This document shows, piece by piece, positions 10,434 through 20,078 of a stretch of DNA of 64,000 nt. Origin of the DNA: Streptomyces sp. SAJ15 (GTDB lineage: Bacteria > Actinomycetota > Actinomycetes > Streptomycetales > Streptomycetaceae). Each line of letters begins with the position of its first letter. Position 1 is the first letter of the stretch. The position numbers and the translations under genes are program-made. The stretch is taken from NCBI RefSeq assembly GCF_007595705.1, contig NZ_NISY01000001.1, positions 248,001 to 312,000 of the forward strand. The letters are read 5' to 3'. Under the pieces are notes generated by a model. The model searched no databases, was not told the origin of the DNA, and was given only the letters and a program-made list of their open reading frames with translations.

Positions 10434-12155
10434 ATGAGGACACCGACTCTGGGACCGGCCGAGCGTGCCGAGGCACTGGCCCAGCTGGCGGACCGGGAGC
10501 TGGACGTGCTGGTCGTGGGCGGCGGGGTGGTCGGCGCGGGCACCGCGCTGGACGCGGCCACCCGGGGGCTGTCCACCGGTCTGGTCGAGGCGCGGGACTG
10601 GGCCGCGGGCACCTCCAGCCGCTCCAGCAAGCTCATCCACGGCGGGCTGCGCTATCTGGAGATGCTGGACTTCGGGCTGGTGCGGGAGGCGCTCAAGGAG
10701 CGCGGGCTGCTGCTGGAGCGGCTCGCCCCGCACCTGGTGCGGCCCGTACCGTTCCTCTACCCCCTCCAGCGCCGCGGCTGGGAGCGGCTCTACGCGGGCT
10801 CCGGCGTGGCGCTCTACGACGCCATGTCGGTCTCCTCGGGCCACGGCCGCGGCCTGCCGGTCCACCGCCACCTCACCCGCGGGCACGCGCTGCGCGTCGC
10901 CCCGTGCCTGCGCAAGGACGCCCTCGTCGGCGCCCTGCAGTACTACGACGCCCAGATGGACGACGCGCGCTTCGTCACCACCCTGGTGCGCACCGCCGCC
11001 TCCTACGGCGCGCGGGTCGCCAACCGCACCCGCGCGGTCGGCTTTCTGCGCGAGGGCGAGCGAGTGGTCGGCGTGCGGGTGCGCGACCTGGAGGCGCCGG
11101 CGGCGGAGGAGGGCGCCGAGTTCGAGATCCGCGCCCGACAGGTGGTCAACGCCACCGGGGTGTGGACGGACGACACCCAGGCGATGATCGGGGAACGCGG
11201 ACAGTTCCACGTCCGCGCCTCCAAGGGCATCCACCTGGTGGTGCCCAAGGACCGCATCCACTCCACCACCGGGCTGATCCTGCGCACCGAGAAGAGCGTG
11301 CTGTTCGTGATCCCCTGGGGCCGGCACTGGATCGTCGGCACCACCGACACCCCCTGGGACCTGGACAAGGCGCACCCGGCCGCCTCCAGCGCCGACATCG
11401 ACTACCTCCTGGACCACGTCAACTCCGTCCTGGCGGTGCCGCTGAGCCGTGAGGACGTCCAGGGCGTGTACGCCGGGCTGCGCCCGCTGCTGGCCGGGGA
11501 GTCGGACGCCACCAGCAAGCTCTCGCGCGAGCACACCGTGGCGCATCCGGCGCCGGGCCTGGTGGTGGTCGCGGGCGGCAAGTACACCACCTACCGGGTG
11601 ATGGCCAAGGACGCCGTGGACGAGGCGGTGCACGGCCTCGACCGCCGGGTGGCCGAGTGCTGCACCGAGGACGTCCCGCTGGCCGGCGCCGAGGGCTACA
11701 CGGCGCTGTGGAACGCCCGCGCCCGCATCGCCCGGTGCTCGGGCCTGCACGTCGCCCGCGTGGAGCACCTGCTTCGGCGGTACGGCTCGCTGGCCGACGA
11801 GGTCCTGGAGCTCATCGCCGCCGACCCCGGCCTCGGCCGGCCGCTGGGCGGCGCCGAGGACTATCTCCGCGCGGAGGCCGTCTACGCCGCCTCGCACGAG
11901 GGTGCCCGGCACCTGGACGACGTGCTGACCCGGCGCACCCGGATCTCCATCGAGACATTCGACCGCGGCACCCGCTGCGCCCGGGAGGTCGCCGAGCTGA
12001 TGGCGCCGGTGCTGGGCTGGGAGCGGGAGCACGTCGACAAGGAGGTCGAGCACTACGAGAAGCGGGTGGAGGCGGAGCGCGAGTCGCAGCGGCAGCCCGA
12101 CGACCAGACGGCGGACGCGGCGCGACTGGGGGCACCGGACATCCAGCCGGTCTAG
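10434..12155 (+). CDS. glpD: Aerobic glycerol-3-phosphate dehydrogenase (FAD)
   Basis: A 573-residue membrane-associated flavoenzyme that oxidises glycerol-3-phosphate to dihydroxyacetone phosphate and passes electrons to the quinone pool. It shows the N-terminal FAD-binding motif DVLVVGGGVVGAGTALDAA, the signature TSSRSSKLIHGGLRYLE, the substrate-domain stretch ATGVWTDDTQAM, and a C-terminal DAO_C-like helical domain (EDYLRAEAVYAASHEGARHLDDVLTRRTRI). ATG 10434 has a GGGAGG site 7 bases upstream; the open frame extends further 5' without family similarity. No glpK or glpF lies next to it. The last 30 residues form a charged, Gln-rich tail. Confidence 0.95.
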   Translation: MRTPTLGPAERAEALAQLADRELDVLVVGGGVVGAGTALDAATRGLSTGLVEARDWAAGTSSRSSKLIHGGLRYLEMLDFGLVREALKERGLLLERLAPHLVRPVPFLYPLQRRGWERLYAGSGVALYDAMSVSSGHGRGLPVHRHLTRGHALRVAPCLRKDALVGALQYYDAQMDDARFVTTLVRTAASYGARVANRTRAVGFLREGERVVGVRVRDLEAPAAEEGAEFEIRARQVVNATGVWTDDTQAMIGERGQFHVRASKGIHLVVPKDRIHSTTGLILRTEKSVLFVIPWGRHWIVGTTDTPWDLDKAHPAASSADIDYLLDHVNSVLAVPLSREDVQGVYAGLRPLLAGESDATSKLSREHTVAHPAPGLVVVAGGKYTTYRVMAKDAVDEAVHGLDRRVAECCTEDVPLAGAEGYTALWNARARIARCSGLHVARVEHLLRRYGSLADEVLELIAADPGLGRPLGGAEDYLRAEAVYAASHEGARHLDDVLTRRTRISIETFDRGTRCAREVAELMAPVLGWEREHVDKEVEHYEKRVEAERESQRQPDDQTADAARLGAPDIQPV

Positions 12156-12362
12156 GCACGCGGGACGGTGCCCGGTGCCCGGTGTCCAGCCGGTCCGGGC
12201 GCGCTTTGGCACCGCGGGGCGGCGTCCGGTGTCCGGTCTCCCGCGCGGGGCGGTGTCCGGCGCCCGGTGTCCCGTCGGTCTCCCGCGCGGGCGGCGGTCG
12301 GTGTTCGGCGTGCAGTCGGTCCGGCCGTGTTCTGGCCGCCGTGTGCTGCGGCTTGTGTGGCG
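12156..12362. repeat. Degenerate GC repeats between glpD and the lipoprotein gene
   Basis: The 207-base gap between convergent genes is filled with imperfect copies of a CCGGTGTCCGG / TCTCCCGCGCGGG type unit. No ORF is supported. It may act as a structured transcription end. Confidence 0.5.
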
Positions 12363-13538
12363 TTATGCCTCGGGTGGGCAGAACTCGGCCCGCAGCAGTG
12401 CGCCTTCGCTCGCCCGCGCGGGTCGCGCGTCGTCGTTCAGCCGGTAGGCCAGCACCCGCCGGCCGTCGGGCGCGCCGACGACCAGCGCGTACGAGCCGCT
12501 GATGACGCCGTTGTGCCCCCACACCGTCACCCCGCAGGGCAGCCGCACGGGATACAGCCCCAGCCCGTATCGACCGTCGGAGGCCGCCGTGTCGCGCATC
12601 GCGCGCAGCTGAGGGCCCGGCAGCAGCCGTCCGTCCAGCAGCGCCCCGAAGAAGCGGGCTAGGTCGTCGAGGGTGGAGACCAGCTCCCCCGCCGCCCCGG
12701 CCACGGACGGGTTGAGCTCCGTGACGTCGCGCGGGGCCGCTGAGCCGGCGCCGGCCCCCGCGCGGGCCGAGTAGGCGCGGCCGTGCGGCGCGGGCAGCCC
12801 CGCGCGGGTGCCCGGGAGACTGGTGCCGGTCAGCCCGAGAGGGAGGATGACGCGGCGCCGCAGCTCGGCCGCGTACGGGTGCCCGGTCACCTGTTCCACG
12901 ATCAGGCCGAGGAGCAGGTAGTTGGTGTTGGAATAGCGCCAGCCGTCGCCCGGGGCGAAGGACGGCGGATGGGCCAGCGCGGTCCGTACCAAGGCGCGCG
13001 GCGCGTGGGTGTCGAGTCGGTGCTCCGCGGAGTCCGCCCCGAACGCGCGCCGCGCGAAGGCGGGGTCGCGGGTGTAGTCGTACAGCCCGCTGGTGTGGGA
13101 CAGCAGCTGACGCACGGTGACTTGTCGGCCGTCGTTGCCCCGGCCGCGCACCAGGCCCGGCAGGTGTGCCTCCACCGTGTCCTCCAGCCCGAGCCGCCGT
13201 TCCGCCGCCAGTTGCAGCACCACGGTGGCGAGGAAGGTCTTGGTGAGGCTGCCGGCCCGGAACCGGTCCGTGCGGCCCACCGGCCGGCCGGTGCGCAGGT
13301 CCGCCGTCCCCGCGGCGGAGAAGCGGGTCCGGCCGCCGACCGCCGCCAGAACCGCGCCGCCGGGCGCCGGGCCCTCCGCCACCATCCGCCGCAGCGCGGC
13401 CGCGAGGCGCTCCTCGCTCCGGTCGCCGTGCCGCCCGTCGCGCGGCTCCACGGCCGACCCGCAACCGGTCGCCGTCGCCGCCAGGGCGAGCGCGAGTACC
13501 GCGGCCGCCACGCGGAGCGCTCGGTTGCGGTTCTGCAT
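12363..13538 (-). CDS. Serine beta-lactamase-fold lipoprotein (D-Ala-D-Ala carboxypeptidase/esterase family)
   Basis: A 391-residue lipoprotein. The signal sequence ends in lipobox ATGC with Cys26 as the lipidated residue. The class C beta-lactamase/DD-peptidase fold follows with SxxK at Ser97-Lys100 (SLTK), YSN at 202-204, and a late GHNG (His342) in place of the KTG triad. These predict a periplasm-facing serine hydrolase such as a D,D-carboxypeptidase, peptidase or esterase; the substrate is not deducible. ATG 13538 was chosen because it gives the signal peptide. The open frame upstream on this strand is a GC artefact over the kinase gene. Divergent from the kinase at 13698 with a 159-base promoter gap. 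Confidence 0.88.
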   Translation of the reverse strand: MQNRNRALRVAAAVLALALAATATGCGSAVEPRDGRHGDRSEERLAAALRRMVAEGPAPGGAVLAAVGGRTRFSAAGTADLRTGRPVGRTDRFRAGSLTKTFLATVVLQLAAERRLGLEDTVEAHLPGLVRGRGNDGRQVTVRQLLSHTSGLYDYTRDPAFARRAFGADSAEHRLDTHAPRALVRTALAHPPSFAPGDGWRYSNTNYLLLGLIVEQVTGHPYAAELRRRVILPLGLTGTSLPGTRAGLPAPHGRAYSARAGAGAGSAAPRDVTELNPSVAGAAGELVSTLDDLARFFGALLDGRLLPGPQLRAMRDTAASDGRYGLGLYPVRLPCGVTVWGHNGVISGSYALVVGAPDGRRVLAYRLNDDARPARASEGALLRAEFCPPEA

Positions 13539-13697
13539 CGCCGGCCCTTCGTCTCGTACGGAATTACCCGATCGTCCCAGGTCGTTCCCCCCTTGACGGG
13601 CCGCGGAGCGGACCCGGGACTTCCGCCGCTCTTCGGATGAGAGACAATGGTCGCTCTGCCAGGGTGGGTTGATTAGCAGAATTTCCAGAGGGGTCGC

Positions 13698-15656
13698 ATG
13701 TCGGAGGCGGAGCAGACGCAGGACACGACCGGGCGCCTCCTCGCAGGGCGGTACCGGCTCGACGGGGTCCTCGGCCGAGGCGGCATGGGCACGGTCTGGC
13801 GGGCGCGTGACGAGACGCTGGGGCGTGTCGTCGCGGTCAAGGAGCTGCGCTTCCCGTCCAGCGTCGACGAGGACGAGAAGCGACGGCTCATCACCCGCAC
13901 GCTGCGCGAGGCGAAGGCGATCGCCCGCATCCGCAGCAGCGGCGCCGTCACCGTCTACGACGTGGTCGACGAGGACGACCGGCCGTGGATCGTCATGGAG
14001 CTCATCGAGGGCCGCTCGCTGGCCGACGTGGTGCGGGACGACGGGCCGCTGGCCTCGCGCCGCGCCGCCGAGGTCGGTCTGGCCGTGCTCGACGTGCTGC
14101 GCGCCGCGCACCGCGAGGGCATCCTGCACCGTGACGTGAAGCCGTCCAACGTGCTGATCGCCGACGACGGCCGGGTCGTGCTCACCGACTTCGGCATCGC
14201 CCAGGTGGAGGGCGACCCGTCGGTCACCTCCACCGGCATGCTCGTCGGCGCGCCCTCGTACATCTCCCCGGAGCGGGCCCGCGGCCACAAGCCCGGTCCG
14301 CCGGCCGACCTCTGGTCGCTGGGCGGACTGCTGTACGCCGCGGTGGAGGGCGTCCCTCCGTACGACAAGAGCAGCGCGATCGCCACCCTCACCGCGGTGA
14401 TGACCGAGCCGGTCGACCCGCCGAAGAACGCCGGTCGCGCCCTGGAGGAGGTCATCTACGGCCTGCTCGACAAGGACCCGCAGCGGCGGCTGGACGACGC
14501 GGGCGCGCGGGCGCTGCTGACCGAGGCGATGAACGCGTCGGAGGAGCCCCAGGGCGTGTCGGCGATCGCCGAACCGACCCGGACGATGGCGCTGCCCACG
14601 CCGCCGCCCCCGGCGCAGCCGCCCACCGCCCCTCGCCGACCCACCGCCGCGCCCCGCGCGGAGCGCGCCGACCGACCAGAGCGCACCGACCGCACGGCTG
14701 CCGACCGCCCGGACCGCACGCGCGGCGGGCTGCGGTCGGGGCGTGGCGCGGCGTCCTCCGTCCGGCGCTCCGAGCCGTCGTCCGTCTCCCCGCCCGCGCC
14801 GCCGTCGCCGCCGCGCGCATCGATCACCGATGTGGTGCCCCGCCGCACCCTGGTGATCATCGCCGTGGTGGTGGCGCTGGCCATCGTGGGCACCGTGCTC
14901 GCCATCGTCCTCAGCGGCGGCGATAGCGACAACAGCGGCGCCAAGAACACCTCCGCCTCGACCGGGGCCAGCGCGGGCGCCGACAAGGAGCGGGGCGACG
15001 CCGGCGACAAGGGCGTGGAGAACAAGGACGGCTCGGGCTCGTCCGCCGACTCCCAGCAGGGGCAGGCCGGCGGGGAGCCGCAGAGCGACGCCGAGGAGGG
15101 CTCGGACGACGCCGAGTCCGACGACAAGAAGCCCGAGGACGACGCGGACAAGGACGCCGACAAGGACGCCGACAAGGGCGACGCCGGCAAGGACGCGCTG
15201 CCGAGCGGCTACGAGCGACTCCAGGACGAGGCGTTCCACTTCGTCATGGGTCTGCCCAAGGGATGGGACGGCCACCCCGTCCCGAACTACAGCGGCGGTC
15301 GCATATACCGCTCCTCGGACCAGTTCCCGCGGGTGCAGATCGACTTCAACCCCAACCCGAAGGACGACGCGGCGGCGGCCTGGCGGGCGGCCGAGCCCGG
15401 CGCCCGGCAGACGATGAGCGGCTACCGCGGGCTGGGCATCAAGGAGGTCGACTGGCGCGGCTTCCCGACCGTGGCCGACTGGCAGTTCGAGCGGGACCAG
15501 GGCGGCACCCGGGTGCGGGTGCTCAACCGGGGCTTCAAGGTGGACGACTCGCACGGCTACGCCATCATGATCACCTGCGAGAAGGACAAGTGGGACGAAG
15601 AGGAGTGCCAGGCGCTCCGCAAGACCGCTTTCGCGTCCTTCAAGTCCGTCGACTGA
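13698..15656 (+). CDS. Membrane-anchored Ser/Thr protein kinase, catalytically complete
   Basis: A 652-residue Hanks-type kinase. Gly-rich loop GRGGMG (26-31), ATP lysine Lys48 in VAVKEL, catalytic HRD with Asp146, DFG at 164-166, and APSYISPE activation segment end. A Pro/Arg-rich juxtamembrane linker (about 290-380) leads to one membrane helix (about 384-406). An acidic, Ser/Gly/Asp-rich stalk with DADK repeats (about 475-495) then leads to an external domain of about 150 residues containing conserved-looking Trp and Cys positions. The topology implies an extracellular sensor with a cytosolic kinase. The neighbouring gene encodes a pseudokinase of similar layout, so the two may work together. 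Confidence 0.95.
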   Translation: MSEAEQTQDTTGRLLAGRYRLDGVLGRGGMGTVWRARDETLGRVVAVKELRFPSSVDEDEKRRLITRTLREAKAIARIRSSGAVTVYDVVDEDDRPWIVMELIEGRSLADVVRDDGPLASRRAAEVGLAVLDVLRAAHREGILHRDVKPSNVLIADDGRVVLTDFGIAQVEGDPSVTSTGMLVGAPSYISPERARGHKPGPPADLWSLGGLLYAAVEGVPPYDKSSAIATLTAVMTEPVDPPKNAGRALEEVIYGLLDKDPQRRLDDAGARALLTEAMNASEEPQGVSAIAEPTRTMALPTPPPPAQPPTAPRRPTAAPRAERADRPERTDRTAADRPDRTRGGLRSGRGAASSVRRSEPSSVSPPAPPSPPRASITDVVPRRTLVIIAVVVALAIVGTVLAIVLSGGDSDNSGAKNTSASTGASAGADKERGDAGDKGVENKDGSGSSADSQQGQAGGEPQSDAEEGSDDAESDDKKPEDDADKDADKDADKGDAGKDALPSGYERLQDEAFHFVMGLPKGWDGHPVPNYSGGRIYRSSDQFPRVQIDFNPNPKDDAAAAWRAAEPGARQTMSGYRGLGIKEVDWRGFPTVADWQFERDQGGTRVRVLNRGFKVDDSHGYAIMITCEKDKWDEEECQALRKTAFASFKSVD

Positions 15657-15669
15657 TCCGGGGCGCTGC

Positions 15670-15728
15670 CGGCACATCGCGGACCGGCACATCGCGGACC
15701 GGCACATCGCGGACCGGGACATCCGGAC
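15670..15728. repeat. 15-bp tandem repeat between the two kinase genes
   Basis: Three exact copies of a 15-bp unit (CGGCACATCGCGGAC) at 15670-15714 and a decayed fourth to 15728, followed by two copies of a GGGAATCGCGGGTG unit. It lies in the 236-base gap and contains no gene. Confidence 0.8.
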
Positions 15729-15892
15729 CGGGAATCGCGGGTGGGGAATCGCGGGTGGGCTGAGCGGACCGGCCCCCGGCGCCCGCCCCGGGCACGTATG
15801 GTGATAGGCGGTGGGCGTATGACGCCGCAACAGGCGGGAAAACGACTGGGATTGCGCGTGGGGGCCGGGGAGAGCGCGCTGGGGGAGGCGTC

Positions 15893-18355
15893 GTGGACGA
15901 CTACGCGGGACGTGTGCTCGCCGACCGCTACCGCCTTCCGTTGCCGCCCTCCGACGAGTACGAGCTCGTCGAGACCCGCGCGTTCGACACCTACAGCGGC
16001 CAGGAGGTCCAGCTCCGGCAGATCCCGCTGCCCGAGGTCGTCGACGCCGAGGTGCTGAGCGCCGGCGCGGACGGACGCTTCGGCGCCGGCCCCGGAGCCG
16101 GTGGGCTCGTCGGCGGCCCCCTCGGTCGGATGGGGCGGTCGGGCGCGCGGAGCGTCGACGACCCTCTGGTGCGACGCGCCGTCGAGGCTGCCACGGCCGC
16201 CGCGGCACTGCCCGACCACCCGAGGCTCGACCAGGTCTTCCACGTCTTCGTGGAGGACGGCAGTCTGTGGATAGTGAGCGAGTTCGTCGTCGGCCGCCCG
16301 CTGGCCGCGCTGCTCGCGGAGCGCACCCTGGCGCCCCATCGCGCGGCCGAGATCGCCGCCGACGTCCTCACCGCCCTGCGCGCCCTGCACGCGCACGGCT
16401 GGGTCCACCGCAACATCACCGCCCGTACGGTCCTCGTCTGCGAGGACGGCCGCGCCATGCTCACCGGCCTGGCGGCCGGCGCGGCGGAGGAGGCGCTGTG
16501 CGGCTACGACCCGGTGCCGGCGGCCGCGGTGGCCGCCGGGCAGGGCTCCGGGGCCGAGTCCGCCACCGGCCCCGGCCCGGTGTCCGGGCACGGCCCGCTC
16601 GCCTTCGAAGCCGACCGCGGCCCCGCCGCGGATCCGGCGGAGGGGCCCGAGGGGGACGAGGACGAGGAGCCCGAGCGCGACTGGGAGTCCGCCGGCGACG
16701 ACGACCGCGAGCCGCTGCGCGCGCCCCGCGCGGGCGCGATCGCGGCCTATCGCGCGGGCGCGCGGGCGGTCGCTCCTGACGACCGGTTCCCGGGAGAGGC
16801 GTCCGCCGCGCGGCCGTTCCCCGAGACGGGGTTCCCGGGAGCCGAGCCGACGGGCTCACCCGGCGCGGCCGCCGGAGCCGGCGCCGAGGGGCACGGCCCC
16901 GCCGGCGCGCTCGCCGCGGAGCGGGCCCGCCAGGCGCGCATCCTGGTGGTCGGGGCGGTCACCGAGCGCTGGGCGCCCGAGCAGGCGGGCCCGGTCCACG
17001 CCAACTGGCAGCTGGCGCCGCCGGTCGGCCCGGCCACCGACCTGTGGGCCGTCGGCGCGCTGCTCTTCCGCGCGGTCCAGGGCCACGCCCCGTACCCGGA
17101 GGAGAGCGCCGCCGAGCTGGTGCAACTGGTGTGCGCCGAGGCACCCGCGTACGCCGAGGAGTGCGGTCCGCTGCGCCCCGTCGTCGAGTCGCTGATGCGC
17201 CAGGAGCCCTCCGAGCGGCCGGACGTCGAGGAGCTGCGCGGCTGGCTGCGCTCGTTGATCCGGTCGGCGCCGGAGCCGGACGTCGGCAGCCGTACGGTCG
17301 TCGTGCCCTCCACGGGCGCGGGCGGCCCTGTCGACCCCAAGCGGCTGCCCATCGTCCGACGGCGCGGCTGGCTGGTGCGCAGGGGCCGCGGCCGGGGCGA
17401 CGCCGCCGCGGGCGTGCCCCCGCACGGGCGGCACAAGCGGGGGCGGGCGCAGACGCCCCGGGCGGGCCGGACGGGCGGCGATCCGCGCGAGCCGCGCACC
17501 GCGCGGCTGTCGGGCGGCCCGCGCGAGCCCCTCCGTAACCGCGAGTCGCTCCGCGGCCGTGAGCCCCGGCGGGAACGGGAGCCCAGGATCAGTCGTGAGC
17601 CCCGGCTCGGCAGCGGCCGCGGCGGGTCCCGCGGACCGCGCGGCGCGCGCGGTCCGCGTCATCTGGGTCGGATCCTGCTCACCGCCATACTGCTGCTGCT
17701 CGCTGCCGTGGTGCTGTACGCGATGCTGTTCATGCCCGAGAAGGAGGGCGAGGGCGAGGACCGCACCGGCTCCACGGGCACCCGGACCTCCGCGGTGCCC
17801 AGCCGGACCACGGCCGGCGGCGAGGGCGAGACCGGCGCCGGGCCGGCGGGCTCCAGCGCCCGGCAGCCGCAGTCCACGACGCCGGACGGGCTCGCCAAGG
17901 GCTTCGTGGTCCGCAAGGACCCCAAGGGCTTCCAGATCGCGGTGCACGAGGACTGGCAGCGCCGGGAGGAGAACGCGCGCGGCCAGATCCGCTACGTGGA
18001 CCGGGGCGGCGACTTCGAGCTGGTGGTCGTCGCCGGGCGGGACAAGGCGTCGCGGTTCGGCGCCGACCCGATGGCGTACCAGCAGGACAGGGAGCCCGAG
18101 CTGGCGGCCTTCCGGGAGTCCGAGTGGTCCTCCTCGTCCCGGCTGCGCCGCACCGACGTCGGTCGTACGGCGATGGCGGAGGGCGCCTTCAGCTGGCGCG
18201 ACAGCAGCGGCCGCCAGGTGTACGCGCGGAATCTGGCGATGCTGCTCGACGGCCGCTACCACCTCGTCCAGGTGATCGGCCCCGACAGCGAACGCCGCGC
18301 GGTGGCGCGATTCTTCGAGCAGGCGATGGCGACCTACCGCACCGGGGGCGGCTGA
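15893..18355 (+). CDS. Membrane-anchored Ser/Thr pseudokinase
   Basis: An 820-residue protein with a kinase-like fold but no catalytic residues. There is no Gly-rich loop, the ATP lysine is Arg42 (VQLRQI), the HRD is HRN with Asn174 (WVHRNITARTVLV), and the DFG stretch reads MLTGLAAG. The C-lobe is still recognisable (ATDLWAVGALLFRAVQGHAPYPEES). A large Gly/Ala/Glu-rich insert sits in the middle of the domain. After an Arg-rich linker there is one membrane helix (about 594-615) and an external domain of about 150 residues (FVVRKDPKGFQIAVHEDWQRR). GTG 15893 follows a GGGGGAGG site. It probably acts as a scaffold or allosteric partner of the kinase encoded just upstream. Confidence 0.88.
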   Translation: MDDYAGRVLADRYRLPLPPSDEYELVETRAFDTYSGQEVQLRQIPLPEVVDAEVLSAGADGRFGAGPGAGGLVGGPLGRMGRSGARSVDDPLVRRAVEAATAAAALPDHPRLDQVFHVFVEDGSLWIVSEFVVGRPLAALLAERTLAPHRAAEIAADVLTALRALHAHGWVHRNITARTVLVCEDGRAMLTGLAAGAAEEALCGYDPVPAAAVAAGQGSGAESATGPGPVSGHGPLAFEADRGPAADPAEGPEGDEDEEPERDWESAGDDDREPLRAPRAGAIAAYRAGARAVAPDDRFPGEASAARPFPETGFPGAEPTGSPGAAAGAGAEGHGPAGALAAERARQARILVVGAVTERWAPEQAGPVHANWQLAPPVGPATDLWAVGALLFRAVQGHAPYPEESAAELVQLVCAEAPAYAEECGPLRPVVESLMRQEPSERPDVEELRGWLRSLIRSAPEPDVGSRTVVVPSTGAGGPVDPKRLPIVRRRGWLVRRGRGRGDAAAGVPPHGRHKRGRAQTPRAGRTGGDPREPRTARLSGGPREPLRNRESLRGREPRREREPRISREPRLGSGRGGSRGPRGARGPRHLGRILLTAILLLLAAVVLYAMLFMPEKEGEGEDRTGSTGTRTSAVPSRTTAGGEGETGAGPAGSSARQPQSTTPDGLAKGFVVRKDPKGFQIAVHEDWQRREENARGQIRYVDRGGDFELVVVAGRDKASRFGADPMAYQQDREPELAAFRESEWSSSSRLRRTDVGRTAMAEGAFSWRDSSGRQVYARNLAMLLDGRYHLVQVIGPDSERRAVARFFEQAMATYRTGGG

Positions 18356-18360
18356 GGCCC

Positions 18361-18410
18361 CGCCCAGCGCCGGGGGTCGCCCAGCGCCGGGGGTCGCCCA
18401 GCGCCGGGGC
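18361..18410. repeat. 17-bp tandem repeat
   Basis: Three near-identical copies of CGCCCAGCGCCGGGGGT in the gap between the pseudokinase and the convergent acyl-CoA ligase. The start of the catabolic island is immediately after. Confidence 0.75.
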
Positions 18411-18467
18411 GTGGCCTACCGTCGGGGCGTCGCTCGCGGCCGGGCGTCGTGACCGCTGGGGCGTCGC

Positions 18468-20063
18468 CTACCGAGTCTTCGGCGGCTGAGCCGTGAACCG
18501 CTCCCGTAGCTTGTAGGCGAGGACCTTGTGGAGCGTGGGGTTGCGCGGCAGCGCGTCCACGACCTCCAGCCGCTCCGGCAGCTTGTGCGCGGCCAGCCCC
18601 GCGGCGCGGAGATGGGCGGTGACGTCGTCGAGGGTCAGCGGGCGGGCCTCCGGCGGCTGTTCCACGACGGCGCACACCAGCTCGCCCCGCACCCCGTCCG
18701 GCGCCGGCAGCCCGATGACGGCGACGTCCTGGACGCCGGGGTGCGTGTACAGCAGGTGCTCGATCTCCTTGGCGGAGATGTTCTCGCCCTTGCGGATGAT
18801 GACGTCCTTGGCGCGGCCGGTGAGCACCAGGTGGCCGTCGGCCGTGAGGTGGCCGAGGTCGCCGGTGCGCAGGAAGCCGTCCGCGTCGAAGGCGGCGGCG
18901 GTATGCGCCGGATCGAGGTAGCCCGCGCACACGGCCTCGCCGCGCAGCCGTATCTCGCCGTCCACCCCCGCCGGCAGCGGTAGACCGGCGGCGTCCACGA
19001 CGCGGATCTCCATGTCCTCGGGCGGTCGGCCCTCGGTCGTGGCGAGGTGCTCCGCGGTGTCGTCCGGAGCGCCCATGGTGATCATCGGGGCCTCGGTCAT
19101 GCCGTAGCCGTGGGTGAGCTGGCAGCCCAGCTCGCGGACGACGTCGTGGTAGAGCTCGGGCGGCTTGGGCGCGCCGCCGCCGGCCAGCAGCCGCAGGCTG
19201 GGAAGGAGCCGCCGCGCGGGGTCCTTGCGCTGCTCGGCCAGGAACATCGCGTAGAAGGCGGTGGAACCGCCCGCGGTCGTCACCCGGTGGCGGCGGTAGG
19301 CGTCGAGCGAGCCGGGCAGCGCGAAGTGCTCCAGCAGCACGGCCGGGATGCCGGTCAGCAGGAGCAGCACGGTGTAGTCGGGCCCCGCGACGTGCGCGTA
19401 CGGGAAGGCCATCGAGCCGACGTCGTCGGGGCGCAGCCGCAGCGCCCGGGCCAGGCAGCGGCCGGCGGCGATCAGGCCGCGGTCGGTGTGCAGCACGCCC
19501 TTGGGGTCGGAGGTGGTGCCGGAGGTCCAGTAGATCCAGCGGACCTCGGTCCCGTCGGCGGGCGGCGGGGGCAGTGCCACGGACGCCGGGTCGGCCTCGG
19601 GGAGGGTGTCGTAGGCGGGGAAGACCAGCGGGGGGTCGGGCAGTCGCAGGGCCAGCCGGTGCGCCATGGCCATGTGGTCGAAACCGCGCCACCGCGCGGG
19701 GACGGCGAAGTACGCGGCCCGCGCGGCGCGCAGCGCGAAGCCGGCCTCGCGGTCGCGGTAGGCGGGGATCAGCGGGCTCTGGACCGCGCCGAGCCGGGCC
19801 AGGGCCATGGCCAGGACGACGGTCTCGATGCGGGTGGGCAGCTGCCAGGCCACCCGGGTGCGGGGCCTCACACCCAGCTCGAACAGTCCGGCCGCCACGC
19901 GCTCCGCGCGGGCGCGCAGCATGCCGAAGGTCATCCGCCGGTCGTGGCGGGCGGAGTCGGCGGCCTGGAGCAGCGCGGGAGCGTCGGGGGTGAGCTCCGC
20001 GCGGCGGTCGAGCAACTCCCACAGCGTCGCTGACGTGCCGAGTTCCGCCATGGTGTCGGGCAT
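18468..20063 (-). CDS. Adenylate-forming acyl-CoA ligase (class I, FadD-type)
   Basis: A 531-residue ANL-superfamily enzyme that makes an acyl-AMP and then an acyl-CoA. It shows the P-loop-like motif IYWTSGTTSDPKG (about residues 180-192), the GYGMTEAPM motif, the YLDPAHT...GFLRTGDLG hinge, RAKDVIIRKGENI, and the C-terminal catalytic lysine region NPTLHKVLAYKLRE. It resembles ligases for cyclic or medium-chain carboxylic acids more than acetate. Its start codon lies 16 bases from an operator (20079-20093). Divergent from the amidohydrolase operon, which has its own operator. Probably the entry step of the catabolic pathway; the substrate is unknown. Confidence 0.9.
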   Translation of the reverse strand: MPDTMAELGTSATLWELLDRRAELTPDAPALLQAADSARHDRRMTFGMLRARAERVAAGLFELGVRPRTRVAWQLPTRIETVVLAMALARLGAVQSPLIPAYRDREAGFALRAARAAYFAVPARWRGFDHMAMAHRLALRLPDPPLVFPAYDTLPEADPASVALPPPPADGTEVRWIYWTSGTTSDPKGVLHTDRGLIAAGRCLARALRLRPDDVGSMAFPYAHVAGPDYTVLLLLTGIPAVLLEHFALPGSLDAYRRHRVTTAGGSTAFYAMFLAEQRKDPARRLLPSLRLLAGGGAPKPPELYHDVVRELGCQLTHGYGMTEAPMITMGAPDDTAEHLATTEGRPPEDMEIRVVDAAGLPLPAGVDGEIRLRGEAVCAGYLDPAHTAAAFDADGFLRTGDLGHLTADGHLVLTGRAKDVIIRKGENISAKEIEHLLYTHPGVQDVAVIGLPAPDGVRGELVCAVVEQPPEARPLTLDDVTAHLRAAGLAAHKLPERLEVVDALPRNPTLHKVLAYKLRERFTAQPPKTR

Positions 20064-20078
20064 GGCCGCCTCCGTTGG

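Noticed and set aside
10281..12212. A 643-codon minus-strand frame opposite glpD
   Set aside because: Antisense to a clearly assigned gene; no ribosome site or family similarity.
12363..16208. A 1281-codon open frame on the minus strand across the beta-lactamase and kinase genes
   Set aside because: Only the first-coded part from ATG 13538 matches a family; the upstream part mirrors the kinase gene on the other strand, as expected from GC-skewed codons.
16500..16860. Low-complexity insert in the pseudokinase as part of the island-specific expansion
   Set aside because: The Gly/Ala/Glu-rich block is aperiodic and lies outside the catabolic island; linkers of this kind are common in Streptomyces kinases.
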